Shown piece by piece: positions 24,923-33,931 of a DNA stretch of 64,000 nt. The position numbers and the translations under genes were made by a program. The notes beneath the pieces are model-generated. The model saw only the letters and a list, made by a program, of their open reading frames with translations, was not told the origin of the DNA and ran no database searches. The stretch comes from Curtobacterium sp. L6-1 (lineage in GTDB: Bacteria > Actinomycetota > Actinomycetes > Actinomycetales > Microbacteriaceae), in assembly GCF_018885305.1 (NCBI RefSeq), contig NZ_CP076544.1, positions 1,054,001 to 1,118,000 of the forward strand. The letters are read 5' to 3'. How positions within the stretch are numbered: the first letter of the stretch is position 1; each line of letters begins with the position of its first letter.

Positions 24923-26053
24923 TCAGGAGGCGACGGTCGCCCGGTCACCGGCGGGCTCGTGCTCGCCGGCCTTGCGCTTGTTGCGGACCACCGACGAGAT
25001 GAACGCGGCGAGGATGAAGACGACGCCGATGAGGCCGGTGACGACCTCGTTCACCTCGGTGGTGATCGTGACGAGCAGGATCGCCGCGAGTGCACCGATC
25101 GCCCAGTGCGCACCGTGGTCGAGGTACTCGAACTCGTCCAGCGTGCCCTGTCGGACCAGGAAGACGGTGAGAGACCGGACGAACAGCGCACCGATCAGGC
25201 CGAGGCCCAGGGCGATGATGATCGGGTCGGCGGTGATCGCGAAGGCGCCGATGACGCCGTCGAACGAGAACGACGCGTCGATGACCTCGAGGTACAGGAA
25301 GAGCAGGAACGCGGCCTTGCCGGCGACGTTGCCGACGCGGCGCTTGGCGCTGATGCGGTTCGCCTCGGCCACCATCTCGCCGGTGGTCTCGAACGAGTTG
25401 CCGTCGTCCTCCGGGTCGTCGACGTCGAACAGGCCGCCGAGTCCGGTGACCAGGAAGTACGTCACGAGACCGGCGATGCCCGCGACCAGGACCGTGGACT
25501 GGTGGTCGCCCGCGGTGGTGCCCGCGACGGCGAGGACGGCGAGGGCGACGACGACGTTCACCATCGGGAGCTTGCCGATGAAGAGCAGCGGGCGCTCGAG
25601 CCAGGTGAGCCAGAGGATCTCGCGCTCCTCGAACATGAAGTCGAGGAAGATCATGAGCAGGAACATGCCGCCGAACGCAGCGATCTGCGGGTGCGCCTCG
25701 TGCAGGAGGTACGCGTAGGTGCCGGGCTCGTCGATCGGGCCCTTCTCGAGCGCGAGCTGCACGGCCTCGACCGGGTTGAGCGACGCCGTGACACCCACGA
25801 TGAGCAGCGGGAACAGCACGCGCATGCCGAAGACGGCGATGATGATGCCCACGGTGAGGAACATCTTCTGCCAGAAGGGGTTCATCCGCTCGAGGATGCG
25901 GGCGTTGACGACCGCGTTGTCGAAGCTGAGGCTGATCTCGAGCACGCCGAGGATGGCGGTGATGATGACCGCGCTCCACCCGCCGTAGACGAGTGCGATC
26001 GCGAGGGCGAGCACGGTGATGGCCAGTGACCACCCGAAGGTCTTCAGGAACAC
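24923..26053 (-). CDS. terC: TerC/DUF475-family integral membrane protein
   Basis: The 376-residue product has about nine membrane segments. The paired motif typical of the TerC superfamily appears twice: EISLSFDNAVVNA at residues 39-51 and EVIDASFSFDGVIGAF near 258-273, each with acidic residues inside the membrane. The sequence belongs to the DUF475 branch. Known relatives function in metal efflux, particularly manganese, during membrane protein insertion; in Ter systems TerC is thought to be the membrane anchor for TerD proteins. The GTG at 26053 follows AGGGGAGA at good spacing. This is the first gene of the Ter operon, 69 bases after the exonuclease gene. Confidence 0.92.
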   Translation of the reverse strand: MFLKTFGWSLAITVLALAIALVYGGWSAVIITAILGVLEISLSFDNAVVNARILERMNPFWQKMFLTVGIIIAVFGMRVLFPLLIVGVTASLNPVEAVQLALEKGPIDEPGTYAYLLHEAHPQIAAFGGMFLLMIFLDFMFEEREILWLTWLERPLLFIGKLPMVNVVVALAVLAVAGTTAGDHQSTVLVAGIAGLVTYFLVTGLGGLFDVDDPEDDGNSFETTGEMVAEANRISAKRRVGNVAGKAAFLLFLYLEVIDASFSFDGVIGAFAITADPIIIALGLGLIGALFVRSLTVFLVRQGTLDEFEYLDHGAHWAIGALAAILLVTITTEVNEVVTGLIGVVFILAAFISSVVRNKRKAGEHEPAGDRATVAS

Positions 26054-26122
26054 GTGCGCGGATCTCCCCTGGTGGTGCGTTCGTCGAGGGGACGCACCGT
26101 CGTGCACGCCCCGTTCGGAATG

Positions 26123-26881
26123 CTACATGCTCGGCACCGGGTGGCGACGGGGCCAGCGGCCGTCCGCGGTGAACGACGGGTCGCGCTTCGACCGCATGTA
26201 CTCCTGGAAGGACGCGGCCTGCTCGGAGCACCAGACGACCTGCTTGCGGTGGAGCTCCTCGGCGGTGATCGCGAGTTCGTCCGGGTAACGGGCGGCGATG
26301 GCCTGCGCGACCCGTCCGGCCGCGACCGCGTCGGCACCGGCGTCGTGCGCGTCGTCGAGGGTGACGCCGTAGAGCTGCGACGCCGCCTCGAGCGTGCGCT
26401 TGCCCTTCCGGTAGGTGTCGAGCGCCTTGTCCATGACGAGTGGATCGACGACGTTGCCGATGACGGGGGAGGCGATGCCGTGCCGCTTGGCCTCCCGGTC
26501 GAGGAGGGTCAGGTCGTACGGGGCGTTGTAGATCACGAGCGGGATGCCGCGGGCGAAGACGGCCTCGACCGCGGCGACGATCTCCGCGACGACCTCGCCC
26601 GCCGGGCGTCCCTCGGCACGGGCGCGCTCGGTCGTGATGCCGTGCACCGCCGACGCCTGCTCGGGGATCTCGACGCCGGGGTCGGCGAGCCACGCCCCCT
26701 CGACGATGGAGCGCCCGGTCATGTCGATGAGGCCGACGTGCGCGGTCACGATGCGGGCGGTCTCGACGTCGATGCCGGTGGTCTCGAGGTCGAACACGCC
26801 GAGCGCGTGCCACCACGGGCGGCTCGTCAGGTCCTGCGGGGGTCGGGTCGTCGGGTCGATCGCGGCGGCGGGGGAGGTCAC
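26123..26881 (-). CDS. DEDDh 3'-5' exonuclease (DnaQ-like)
   Basis: This 252-residue stand-alone exonuclease domain is of the DnaQ/epsilon type. The catalytic Asp31 and Glu33 are in FDLETTG, the second Asp is in YNAPYDLTLL, and the final His/Asp pair is in LDDAHDAGADAVA. It is much shorter than a DNA polymerase subunit and lacks the C-terminal polymerase-binding tail, so it is probably an independent DNA or RNA trimming nuclease. The GTG at 26881 is preceded by TAGCCT six bases upstream on the minus strand, which suggests a leaderless message. It lies upstream of terC in the same orientation, with a 69-base gap; whether it shares the Ter transcript is unclear. Confidence 0.9.
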   Translation of the reverse strand: MTSPAAAIDPTTRPPQDLTSRPWWHALGVFDLETTGIDVETARIVTAHVGLIDMTGRSIVEGAWLADPGVEIPEQASAVHGITTERARAEGRPAGEVVAEIVAAVEAVFARGIPLVIYNAPYDLTLLDREAKRHGIASPVIGNVVDPLVMDKALDTYRKGKRTLEAASQLYGVTLDDAHDAGADAVAAGRVAQAIAARYPDELAITAEELHRKQVVWCSEQAASFQEYMRSKRDPSFTADGRWPRRHPVPSM

Positions 26882-26887
26882 GCGGCC

Positions 26888-26893
26888 AGGCTA
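26888..26893 (-). promoter_or_regulatory. -10 box of a leaderless exonuclease transcript
   Basis: TAGCCT on the minus strand is followed by six bases and the GTG at 26881. Confidence 0.42.
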
Positions 26894-26950
26894 GCCAACC
26901 GCACCGACACGACCACGCGCGGCGCGCGCCGGACGTCCGGTGGCCGTCCC

Positions 26951-26956
26951 TAGACT
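26951..26956 (+). promoter_or_regulatory. -10 box of a leaderless hydrolase transcript
   Basis: TAGACT is followed by seven bases and the ATG at 26964. This start is preferred over the in-frame ATG at 26940, which would precede the promoter. Confidence 0.45.
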
Positions 26957-26963
26957 GACGCCG

Positions 26964-28037
26964 ATGCAACCGCCCGTGCTGTCCCCGTACCAGTCGCTCA
27001 TGGCGGCCGTCCCCGTCGTGCACCGCTCGGTCCTGGTCGGCGGCCGGACCACGCACTTCTGGGAGTACGGCCCCACCGCCGACGTCCCGAGCACCGACGG
27101 TGCCGCTGCCATCGACGTCCCGACCGCCGACGCTGCCGCGGCCGCCGTCGGCCCGACCGGCCGGACCCCGCGCCGTGCCCCGGTGACCGTGCTCGCGGTG
27201 CACGGCTTCCGCGGCGACCACCACGGGCTCGAGTCCCTCGCCGCGCACCTCGTCGCCGGCCACCCGGAGGGCGTCCGCGTGCTCGTGCCGGACCTGCCCG
27301 GGTTCGGCGTGTCCGACCCGCTGCCCGTCTCGGACCTCGACGCCTACGTACACTGGCTCGACGGCTTCCGCACCGCGCTCGGCCTCGACCGCGAGACCGT
27401 CGTCCTCGGCCACTCGTTCGGGTCGATCGTCGTCGCGGCCGCCGTCGCCGCCGGGCTCGACACCCGCCTGCTCGTCCTCGTGAACCCGATCGCCGCCCCG
27501 GCCCTCCAGGGTCCACGTGCCGTGGGGACCGGGATCGCGATCGCGTACTACCGCCTGGGCGCACGGCTACCACGGGCGCTCGGGCTCGGCCTGCTCCGCA
27601 ACCGCGGCATCGTGCGCGCGATGAGCGTCGCGATGCTCAAGTCGCGCGACCCGGAGCTGCGGCGCTGGGTGCACGACCAGCACGACCGCTACTTCTCGGC
27701 CTTCGCGAACCGGACGAGCGTCCTCGAGGCGTTCCGGACCTCGGTGACGCACGACGTCTCGGAGTTCGCCGACCGCATCACGACGCCGGTGCTCATGGTC
27801 GCCGCCGAGCACGACGACATCACCGCCGTCCCGGAGCAGCGCGCCCTCGCGGCCCGGCTCCACGACGCCGAGCTCGTCGTCGTCCCGGGCGTCGGCCACC
27901 TCGTGCACTACGAGACGCCCGCCGAGGCGGCCGCCGCCGTCCTCCGGCGCGTGCGGGAGCCGGCCACGTCGGCCACGCGAGCCCGTCCGCGGAAGCGTGG
28001 GGGCGCCTCCCGGCAGGACGCGGGGGACCGCTCGTGA
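26964..28037 (+). CDS. Alpha/beta hydrolase
   Basis: This 357-residue alpha/beta-hydrolase-fold protein has the oxyanion-side motif VHGFRG, the nucleophile elbow GHSFGS (Ser near residue 150), the acid in VAAEHDDITAVPEQ and the catalytic His in VPGVGHLVHYE. A low-complexity Ala/Pro/Asp segment at about 35-65 is probably a surface loop. The substrate is unknown. Its stop overlaps the start of the following glycosyltransferase gene (GTGA), so the two are co-translated. The pairing may point to lipid or glycolipid metabolism, but nothing in the sequence names the substrate. Confidence 0.88.
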   Translation: MQPPVLSPYQSLMAAVPVVHRSVLVGGRTTHFWEYGPTADVPSTDGAAAIDVPTADAAAAAVGPTGRTPRRAPVTVLAVHGFRGDHHGLESLAAHLVAGHPEGVRVLVPDLPGFGVSDPLPVSDLDAYVHWLDGFRTALGLDRETVVLGHSFGSIVVAAAVAAGLDTRLLVLVNPIAAPALQGPRAVGTGIAIAYYRLGARLPRALGLGLLRNRGIVRAMSVAMLKSRDPELRRWVHDQHDRYFSAFANRTSVLEAFRTSVTHDVSEFADRITTPVLMVAAEHDDITAVPEQRALAARLHDAELVVVPGVGHLVHYETPAEAAAAVLRRVREPATSATRARPRKRGGASRQDAGDRS

Positions 28038-29122
28038 GGCGCCTCCGGATCGGAATCGACTGCCGGTACGTGCGCATCGGACGGCACGACGGCATCAGCC
28101 GCTTCACCGCCGGCATCGCCGCGCACCTGCCGGACCGGCACGACCACGTGCTGCTCGTCTCCGACGAGCGGCAGCTCGGGTCCCTGCCCGCCGACCTGCC
28201 GTGGGAGCTCGTCCCGGCCCCGACCGACGCGGGGGAGCCGCTCGTCGCCCGGCACGTGAACCGGCTCGGCCTCGACGCGGTGTTCTCGCCGATGCAGACG
28301 ATGGGCTCCCGCGGTCGCCGCTACGCCCTCGTGCTCACGCTGCACGACCTCATCTACTACCGGAACCGGACGCCGCCGCGCGAGTTCTCGTGGCCGCTAC
28401 GCCTGGGCTGGCGTGCCTTCCACCTGGCGTGGTGGCCGCAGCGCCTCCTGCTGAACGGCGCCGACGGGGTCGTCACGGTCTCGGAGACGACGGCGGGCCT
28501 CATCGCTGAGCACCGCCTCACCAACCGTCCGGTCACGGTCGCGTACAACGCCGCGGACCCGGTCGAGCCCCGGGCCGCCGACGGCCCCCGCGAGCGGTCG
28601 CTCGTCTACATGGGCTCGTTCATGCCGTACAAGAACGTCGAGACGCTCGCCGCCGCGCTGCCGCTGCTCGGCCCGGACTGGACGCTGCACTGCATGTCCC
28701 GGGTGTCCGCAGCCGACCGGGACCGCCTGGAGCGCCTCGCCCCCGGGGGATCGATCGTGTTCCACGACGGCGCGTCCGACGAGGAGTACCTGTCCGTGCT
28801 CCGGAGCGCCACCGCGCTGGCGACCGCGTCGTACGACGAGGGCTTCGGCATCCCGCTCGTCGAGGCGATGGGCGTCGGCACGCCGGTCGTCGTCAGCGAC
28901 ATCCCGATCTTCCGCGAGATCGGCGGCGAGGTCGCCGAGTACTTCGACCCGTCGTCGCCGTCCGCCGTCGCGGCCGCCGTCCGCCGCCTGGAGGCCCGGT
29001 GGGACGCCGCCTCGCAGGCCTCGGTCGCGCAGGCGGCCCGCTTCCGGTGGGAGGACTCGGCGGAGCGCGTCACGGAGGCCGTCGAGCGAGCCGTCGCGGA
29101 CCGGGCGGCCCGCCGAGGCTGA
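28034..29122 (+). CDS. GT4-family glycosyltransferase
   Basis: The 362-residue product is a GT-B fold glycosyltransferase with the family GT4 C-terminal donor site: VVTVSETTAGLI, LVYMGSFMPYKNVETLAAAL, and SYDEGFGIPLVEAMGVGTPVVVSD with the two conserved glutamates eight residues apart. The N-terminal IGIDCRYVRIGRHDGISRF with its glycine-rich pattern is also typical. It could transfer mannose or glucose to a lipid or small acceptor; the specificity cannot be read. The GTG at 28034 overlaps the hydrolase stop. Confidence 0.88.
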   Translation: MRRLRIGIDCRYVRIGRHDGISRFTAGIAAHLPDRHDHVLLVSDERQLGSLPADLPWELVPAPTDAGEPLVARHVNRLGLDAVFSPMQTMGSRGRRYALVLTLHDLIYYRNRTPPREFSWPLRLGWRAFHLAWWPQRLLLNGADGVVTVSETTAGLIAEHRLTNRPVTVAYNAADPVEPRAADGPRERSLVYMGSFMPYKNVETLAAALPLLGPDWTLHCMSRVSAADRDRLERLAPGGSIVFHDGASDEEYLSVLRSATALATASYDEGFGIPLVEAMGVGTPVVVSDIPIFREIGGEVAEYFDPSSPSAVAAAVRRLEARWDAASQASVAQAARFRWEDSAERVTEAVERAVADRAARRG

Positions 29123-29176
29123 CCGCCGTCCGTCCCGGCGGGTGGCCGACGGCGCGGCGCGGTGGCGGGTGCGGCG

Positions 29177-29956
29177 TCAGGACGACAGCGTGCGGACCTG
29201 GACGCCGGCGAAGACGTCCTCCCCGGTCTGCTCCGCGGCGGCGGCGATGGCGGCGAGCGCGTCCCCGGCGGCCGGGGTCGTGACCGACACGGACTGGTCC
29301 GCCGCCTCGTCGGACCGCCCGCTCGGGCCGGTGATGAACACGCAGCGCACGGCGGAGACCCCGCCGATCGCGGCCAGTCGGTCGGCGAGGTCGAGCCGCT
29401 GACGACTCGTCTCGCGCGAGTCGGAGACGCCGACCTGCACGGTGCCGAAGTCGACCGTCGCCCAGATCCGGACCCCCGACCCGGAGGACTCGGCCGCCGC
29501 AGCGCTCACGGCGTCCACGAGCGTGCGACGCCCGGCGTCGTCGAGGTCCGGCTCCACCTGCAGCAGGGCCGACACGTCGTACCCGGCGAGGGAGGTCTGC
29601 TCGGTGCGCGCCCGTTCGACGGCCGTGACGCCCGGCAGCGCCGAGGCCGTGGCGACGAACCGCTCCCGGTCGGCCTCCGGGTCCGGGAACACCCCGCCGA
29701 TCCCGCGCTGCACGCCGGACAGGATCACGCCGAGCACCACCACGATGACCACGGCGACCCCGACCACGCCGAGGGTGACCACGGTCGCGGTGCGGACGCG
29801 CTCCGGCCGGGTGCGCGTCGGCGTCGAGGCGGTGTCGGGACCGAACGCCGTGTCGAGGTCGTCGTCCCAGCCGGCGGAGGGGTCGTTCCGCCCGACGGAC
29901 GGGGCGGTCCTGCGACCGGCGTCCCCGGCGTCGGCGTGCCGTCCTGGTGTGCTCAC
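29177..29956 (-). CDS. Single-pass membrane protein of unknown function
   Basis: The 259-residue product has a disordered, charged N-terminal 55 residues, one membrane segment (about 56-81: TATVVTLGVVGVAVVIVVVLGV), and an extracytoplasmic domain of about 175 residues with two repeated alpha-beta patterns. The two half-domains both show the order L-x-G-V-x-A-V followed by a strand (LPGVTAVERAR and IGGVSAVRCVF), suggesting an internal duplication of a ferredoxin-like fold. The GTG at 29956 was chosen because the long upstream extension has no coding character. The family is not recognised. Confidence 0.75.
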   Translation of the reverse strand: MSTPGRHADAGDAGRRTAPSVGRNDPSAGWDDDLDTAFGPDTASTPTRTRPERVRTATVVTLGVVGVAVVIVVVLGVILSGVQRGIGGVFPDPEADRERFVATASALPGVTAVERARTEQTSLAGYDVSALLQVEPDLDDAGRRTLVDAVSAAAAESSGSGVRIWATVDFGTVQVGVSDSRETSRQRLDLADRLAAIGGVSAVRCVFITGPSGRSDEAADQSVSVTTPAAGDALAAIAAAAEQTGEDVFAGVQVRTLSS

Positions 29957-30087
29957 AGCCTCACCTCGCAGTGCCGGGCCCTCGGGGTGGGGCGCCGTGC
30001 GTCGGAGCGTAGTCGCGGCCGGGTGGGGGTGCTCCCGTGGACGGGTGTCGAGCGTTCCGCGGACGAGCGCGGGTCGGTGGTGTCCGG

Positions 30088-30726
30088 TCAGCTCCGGCGT
30101 TCGAGCGGGTTCTGGTACTCGAAGGCGTACCGGCCGGGGGCGTCCGACACCTCGTCGATCGGGTCGTCGGAGCGGACGAGTTCGGCGCGGAAGCGTTCCG
30201 GGTCCCAGCGGAAGGAGTGCACCGAGCCGTTCCGGATCGGCACCGTGGAGCGCTCGAACGTGCCCGGTGCCGCGGCGTCGACCACGGTGCGGATGACGGC
30301 GCCGTGCGTGGCGACGACGACCGAACCGGCGTCGTAGCGGACCGCGATCTCGGCGAGCGTCTCGGTGACCCGGTCGAGCAGGGCGGCGCGGGACTCGCGA
30401 CCCGGGACCGCGTCGTGCGGCCACCGCTCGGCGATCTCCGGGTGGGTCAGCCCCTCGGCCTCGCCGTACGAGCGCTCGCGGAGCCCGTCGTACCCGGCGG
30501 GGGCGGGCAGGCCCAGGTGAGTGGCGATGATCGTCCCGGTCTCGAGCGCCCGGGACAGCGGCGACGACACGACCGCGTCGAAGGAGCGGCGGGCGAGCAG
30601 CGCCGCGGTCTGCACCGCCTGACGCCGCCCGGTGTCGTTGAGGGGGACGTCCGTGGAGCCCTGGATGCGCCGTTGCCGGTTCCAGTCGGTCTCGCCGTGT
30701 CGGACCAGGTAGAGGAGCGTCGTCAC
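30088..30726 (-). CDS. Histidine phosphatase (phosphoglycerate-mutase-like)
   Basis: This 212-residue histidine phosphatase has the catalytic LVRHGETDWN motif (Arg9-His10-Gly11), the second arginine in SSPLSRALETG, the acid Glu in RERSYGEAEG, and the second histidine in VATHGAV. Broad-specificity phosphatases, cobalamin phosphatases and mutases share this layout, so the substrate is open. The GTG at 30726 overlaps the sirtuin stop codon (GTGA), so the two are translationally coupled. Confidence 0.88.
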   Translation of the reverse strand: MTTLLYLVRHGETDWNRQRRIQGSTDVPLNDTGRRQAVQTAALLARRSFDAVVSSPLSRALETGTIIATHLGLPAPAGYDGLRERSYGEAEGLTHPEIAERWPHDAVPGRESRAALLDRVTETLAEIAVRYDAGSVVVATHGAVIRTVVDAAAPGTFERSTVPIRNGSVHSFRWDPERFRAELVRSDDPIDEVSDAPGRYAFEYQNPLERRS

Positions 30727-31616
30727 CCGTCGATCATCGCAGACGGCGACAGCCGCGCCGCGAGGTCGACCAGGGTCTCGGTGGTGCCGGCGTCGAGCTT
30801 CACGGCGGCCCGGCGGTCGCTGCGGGTCGCGCCGCGGTTCACGATCACGACGGGGTGCTTGCGGCGGGTGGCGTGGTCGAGCAGGCGGACGCCGGAGTTC
30901 ACGGTGAGCGAGGACCCGACGACGAGGAGCGCGTCCGCCTCGGCGACGATGGAGACGGCCTCGCGGAACTTCTCGGCCGGCACGAACTCGCCGAAGAACA
31001 CGACGTCGGGCTTCAGCACGCCGCCGCAGACGGTGCAGTCGGGCACCCGGAAGCGTTCGACGTCGGTGATCTCGACGTCGCCGTCCGGCTGCAGCTGCAC
31101 GGTGCCGGGCTCGTCGATCCACGGGTTCTCGCGGTCGAGCACGGCCGCGAGGTCGGCGCGGGAGAACACCTGGCCGCACGTCAGGCACACCGCGCGGTCC
31201 ATCGACCCGTGGATCTCGACGACCCGACGGGACCCGGCGCGCAGGTGCAGGCCGTCGACGTTCTGCGTGACGATGCCGCCGACGACGCCGGCACGCTCGA
31301 GAGCGGCGAGCGCGCGGTGCCCGTCGTTCGGGCGTGCGGCGGCGAAGGTGCGCCAGCCGAGGTGCGAGCCGGCCCAGTACCGCTGCCGCTTGGCGGGGTC
31401 GGCCAGGAACTCCTGGAAGGTCATCGGCTTCCGCACGACGCGGCCCGCGCCGCGGTAGTCGGGGATGCCCGAGTCGGTGCTGACGCCCGCGCCGGTCAGG
31501 ACCGCGACACGCTTGCCGCGCAGGACCTCGACCGCACGGTCGAGGTCGGTGACCACGACGTCGCCCGCAGGGTCCGCCGCCGTGCCGTCCGTCGCAGTGC
31601 CGTCGCTCGTCGCCAT
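30723..31616 (-). CDS. Sir2-family NAD-dependent protein deacylase
   Basis: The 297-residue sirtuin removes acyl groups from protein lysines using NAD. It has GAGVSTDSGIPDYR at residues 42-55, TQNVDGLH, the catalytic histidine in VEIHGS, the zinc pairs CLTC and CTVC, and KPDVVFFGE and GSSLTVNSG, all in order. The short N-terminal extension is Thr/Asp-rich. ATG 31616 is preceded by TACCGT at 31624-31629 on the minus strand, seven bases upstream, which predicts a leaderless transcript. The Lys in KLDAGTTETL is typical of the class close to bacterial CobB. Confidence 0.93.
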   Translation of the reverse strand: MATSDGTATDGTAADPAGDVVVTDLDRAVEVLRGKRVAVLTGAGVSTDSGIPDYRGAGRVVRKPMTFQEFLADPAKRQRYWAGSHLGWRTFAAARPNDGHRALAALERAGVVGGIVTQNVDGLHLRAGSRRVVEIHGSMDRAVCLTCGQVFSRADLAAVLDRENPWIDEPGTVQLQPDGDVEITDVERFRVPDCTVCGGVLKPDVVFFGEFVPAEKFREAVSIVAEADALLVVGSSLTVNSGVRLLDHATRRKHPVVIVNRGATRSDRRAAVKLDAGTTETLVDLAARLSPSAMIDG

Positions 31617-31623
31617 CGTGTCC

Positions 31624-31629
31624 ACGGTA
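31624..31629 (-). promoter_or_regulatory. -10 box of a leaderless sirtuin transcript
   Basis: TACCGT on the minus strand lies seven bases before the ATG at 31616. Confidence 0.42.
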
Positions 31630-31723
31630 CCCTCAACCGCCGAGCGTCCCCGGGCCTTCCCCGGGTCGCACCGGCACCACCAGACCCCGGACGACCGACC
31701 CGTCCCCGACCGGAACGAGCACC

Positions 31724-32539
31724 GTGCACATCGTCCGCATCGACTCCCTCGACGACCCCCGCCTCGACGACTTCGCACGGCTCACCGACGTCGCGCTCCG
31801 CCGGGTCACGGAACCGGAGGGCGGGCTCTACATCGCCGAGTCGAACACGGTCATCGAGCGGGCGGTCCGCGCCGGGCACGTCCCGCGGAGCGTGCTGGTG
31901 CAGGAGAAGTGGGTCGACAGCGTGCTGCCCCTGGTCGCCGACCACGACGGGCCCGTCTTCGTCGGTCCGGACGCGCTGCTCGAGGAGCTCACCGGCTTCC
32001 GGATGCACCGGGGCGCGATCGCCGCGATGCACCGACCGGAGCTGCCCACGGTCGCCGACGTGGTGCGGGACGCCCGGCTCGTGGTCGTGCTCGAGGACGT
32101 CGTCGACCACACCAACGTCGGTGCGGTCTTCCGGAGCGTCGCCGGGCTCGGGGCCGACGCGGTGCTGGTCAGCCCGCGGTGCGCCGACCCGCTCTACCGG
32201 CGGAGCGTCCGGGTGAGCATGGGCACCGTGCTGCAGGTGCCGTGGACCCGGATCGGCGAGTGGCCCGCCGCCGGGGAGGACCTCCGTGCGCAGGGCTTCC
32301 ACCTCGCCGCGATGGCGCTCACCGACCGCTCCGTCGACCTCGAGGACTTCGTCGCCGACGTGCCCGAGCGGGTCGCCCTGGTGATGGGCACGGAGGGGCA
32401 GGGGCTCACCCCGGCCGCGGTGGCCGCCGCCGACACGACCGTCCGGATCCCGATGCACCACGGCGTCGACTCGTTGAACGTCGCCGCGGCGAGCGCCGTC
32501 GGCCTCTGGGCCGTGGCGCACGCGCAACGCGCGCGCTGA
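31724..32539 (+). CDS. SpoU/TrmH-family RNA 2'-O-methyltransferase
   Basis: This 271-residue protein is a SPOUT-class methyltransferase. The three family motifs are in order: motif 1 DHTNVGAVFRS (Asn and Arg), motif 2 VMGTEGQGL, and motif 3 IPMHHGVDSLNVAAASAVGLW. An N-terminal substrate-binding domain with YIAESNTVIERAV precedes them. It methylates the ribose 2'-OH of an rRNA or tRNA site that cannot be predicted here. The start is GTG at 31724. Confidence 0.92.
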   Translation: MHIVRIDSLDDPRLDDFARLTDVALRRVTEPEGGLYIAESNTVIERAVRAGHVPRSVLVQEKWVDSVLPLVADHDGPVFVGPDALLEELTGFRMHRGAIAAMHRPELPTVADVVRDARLVVVLEDVVDHTNVGAVFRSVAGLGADAVLVSPRCADPLYRRSVRVSMGTVLQVPWTRIGEWPAAGEDLRAQGFHLAAMALTDRSVDLEDFVADVPERVALVMGTEGQGLTPAAVAAADTTVRIPMHHGVDSLNVAAASAVGLWAVAHAQRAR

Positions 32540-32644
32540 GCCGTCCGGGGCGCGGACGCGACCTGCCCACCGTGGTCCGCCGGGAGGCCCGACCCGGCCC
32601 CGGAGCGGCCGCGCCGGTCCCAGCGACCCGCCCCGCGCCTCCAG

Positions 32645-32650
32645 TACGAT
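32645..32650 (+). promoter_or_regulatory. -10 box upstream of the carboxypeptidase
   Basis: TACGAT is eight bases before the GTG at 32659, predicting an mRNA with essentially no leader. Confidence 0.4.
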
Positions 32651-32658
32651 CCGGTCTC

Positions 32659-33918
32659 GTGCCGAACGTCGTCCGCCGCCCCCGCTCCGCTGTCCGGAGG
32701 CCCGTGACGATCGCCGTCGTCGCCGTCCTGCTGCTCGTCGTCGCCTTCCTGGCGGCCGCCGCCCTGGTGCCGTTCGCCCCGACGACCGCGAGCGCGACGA
32801 CCTACGCCGCACCGCGGTCGAGCGCTCCGGAACTGCGGTTCCCGGGTTACGGGGCCACGGCAGTCGAGGCCGAGGGGTTCCCGGAGAGCCTGACGACGAG
32901 CGGAGACCGGAAGAAGCGCTCGATCGCGAGCATCTCGAAGATCGTGACGGCGCTCGTGGTCCTCGACCGCAAGCCGCTCGACGTCGGGCAGCAGGGCCCC
33001 ACGGTGCGGTTCACGCCCGCGATGGAGGCGCTGTACGCGCAGTACGCGGCGAAGAACGGCGAGGTGGCGCCGCTGCCGTCGGACCTGCGGATGTCGCAGT
33101 ACCGGGTGTTCCAGGTGGCGCTGATGGAGTCCGCCAACAACTACGCCGGCGCACTCGCGTTGTGGGCGTTCGGCTCGATGGACGGGTACCGCGAGGCAGC
33201 CGCCGCCTGGCTCGACGAGCACGGGCTGGACGACACCACGATCGTCGAGCCGACCGGCCTGGACCCGCGCAACCGGTCCACCGCCACGGACCTGGTGGAC
33301 CTGGGCAAGCTCGCCCTGGCCGACCCGCTCGTTGAGCAGGTCGTCGGCACCCGCTCCGCGACGGTGCCTGGTGTCGGGGAGATCGAGAACTCGAACAAGC
33401 TGCTCGGCATGGACGGCGTCGAGGGCATCAAGACCGGGACGCTCGACGAGGCCGGTGCCTGCCTGCTGTTCGCCGCGACGTACGAGCGCGGCGGCCGGGA
33501 CGTCACCGTGATCGGGGTGATGCTCGGCGGGGTCGACCACGACTCCCTCGACGTCGACGTCCGGCGGCTGCTCCACTCGGTGGCCGACGACTTCCACGTG
33601 GTCACGCTGACGCACGAGGGGCAGACCTTCGGGACGTACGAAGCGCCGTGGCAGGACGGTGTCGACGCCACCGCGAGCCGGGCGGCCTCGGTGCTCGTCT
33701 GGGGTCGGACCGAGGTCACCGCGAAGGCGACGTTCGAGCCGGTGACCGTCGGTGCGGCGGGCGACCGGGTCGGGTCGGTCCGCTTCCGGGTGTCCCACCA
33801 CGACCCGGTGACGGTGCCGCTCGAGCTGGACGCGGCGATCGACGACCCGGGCGTCTGGTGGCGCTGGTCGAACCCGTTCCGCGGGGTGCAGTTCGACCCG
33901 GCCGCCGCACTCGGGTGA
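32659..33918 (+). CDS. D-alanyl-D-alanine carboxypeptidase (penicillin-binding protein, membrane-anchored)
   Basis: The 419-residue product is a low-molecular-weight PBP that trims the terminal D-Ala from peptidoglycan stem peptides. A single N-terminal membrane segment (about residues 15-40) exports it. The catalytic triad of motifs is visible: Ser91-Ile-Ser-Lys94 (SxxK), Ser158-Ala-Asn160 (SxN) and Lys258-Thr-Gly260 (KTG). The C-terminal domain resembles the beta-rich domain of DacA/DacC. Motif spacing is right for carboxypeptidases, so it should be active and penicillin-binding. Confidence 0.93.
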   Translation: MPNVVRRPRSAVRRPVTIAVVAVLLLVVAFLAAAALVPFAPTTASATTYAAPRSSAPELRFPGYGATAVEAEGFPESLTTSGDRKKRSIASISKIVTALVVLDRKPLDVGQQGPTVRFTPAMEALYAQYAAKNGEVAPLPSDLRMSQYRVFQVALMESANNYAGALALWAFGSMDGYREAAAAWLDEHGLDDTTIVEPTGLDPRNRSTATDLVDLGKLALADPLVEQVVGTRSATVPGVGEIENSNKLLGMDGVEGIKTGTLDEAGACLLFAATYERGGRDVTVIGVMLGGVDHDSLDVDVRRLLHSVADDFHVVTLTHEGQTFGTYEAPWQDGVDATASRAASVLVWGRTEVTAKATFEPVTVGAAGDRVGSVRFRVSHHDPVTVPLELDAAIDDPGVWWRWSNPFRGVQFDPAAALG

Positions 33919-33931
33919 ACCGCCGGGCCGC

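Noticed and set aside
24945..27413. Long minus-strand frame of more than 800 codons overlapping terC, the exonuclease and the hydrolase
   Set aside because: It runs through three genes in another frame, is Arg/His/Pro-rich, and has no motif. It is a shadow frame.
32582..32594. Another copy of the GGGAGGCCC palindrome between the methyltransferase and carboxypeptidase genes
   Set aside because: GGGAGGCCC is present, but the complementary arm is missing, so no hairpin can be supported.
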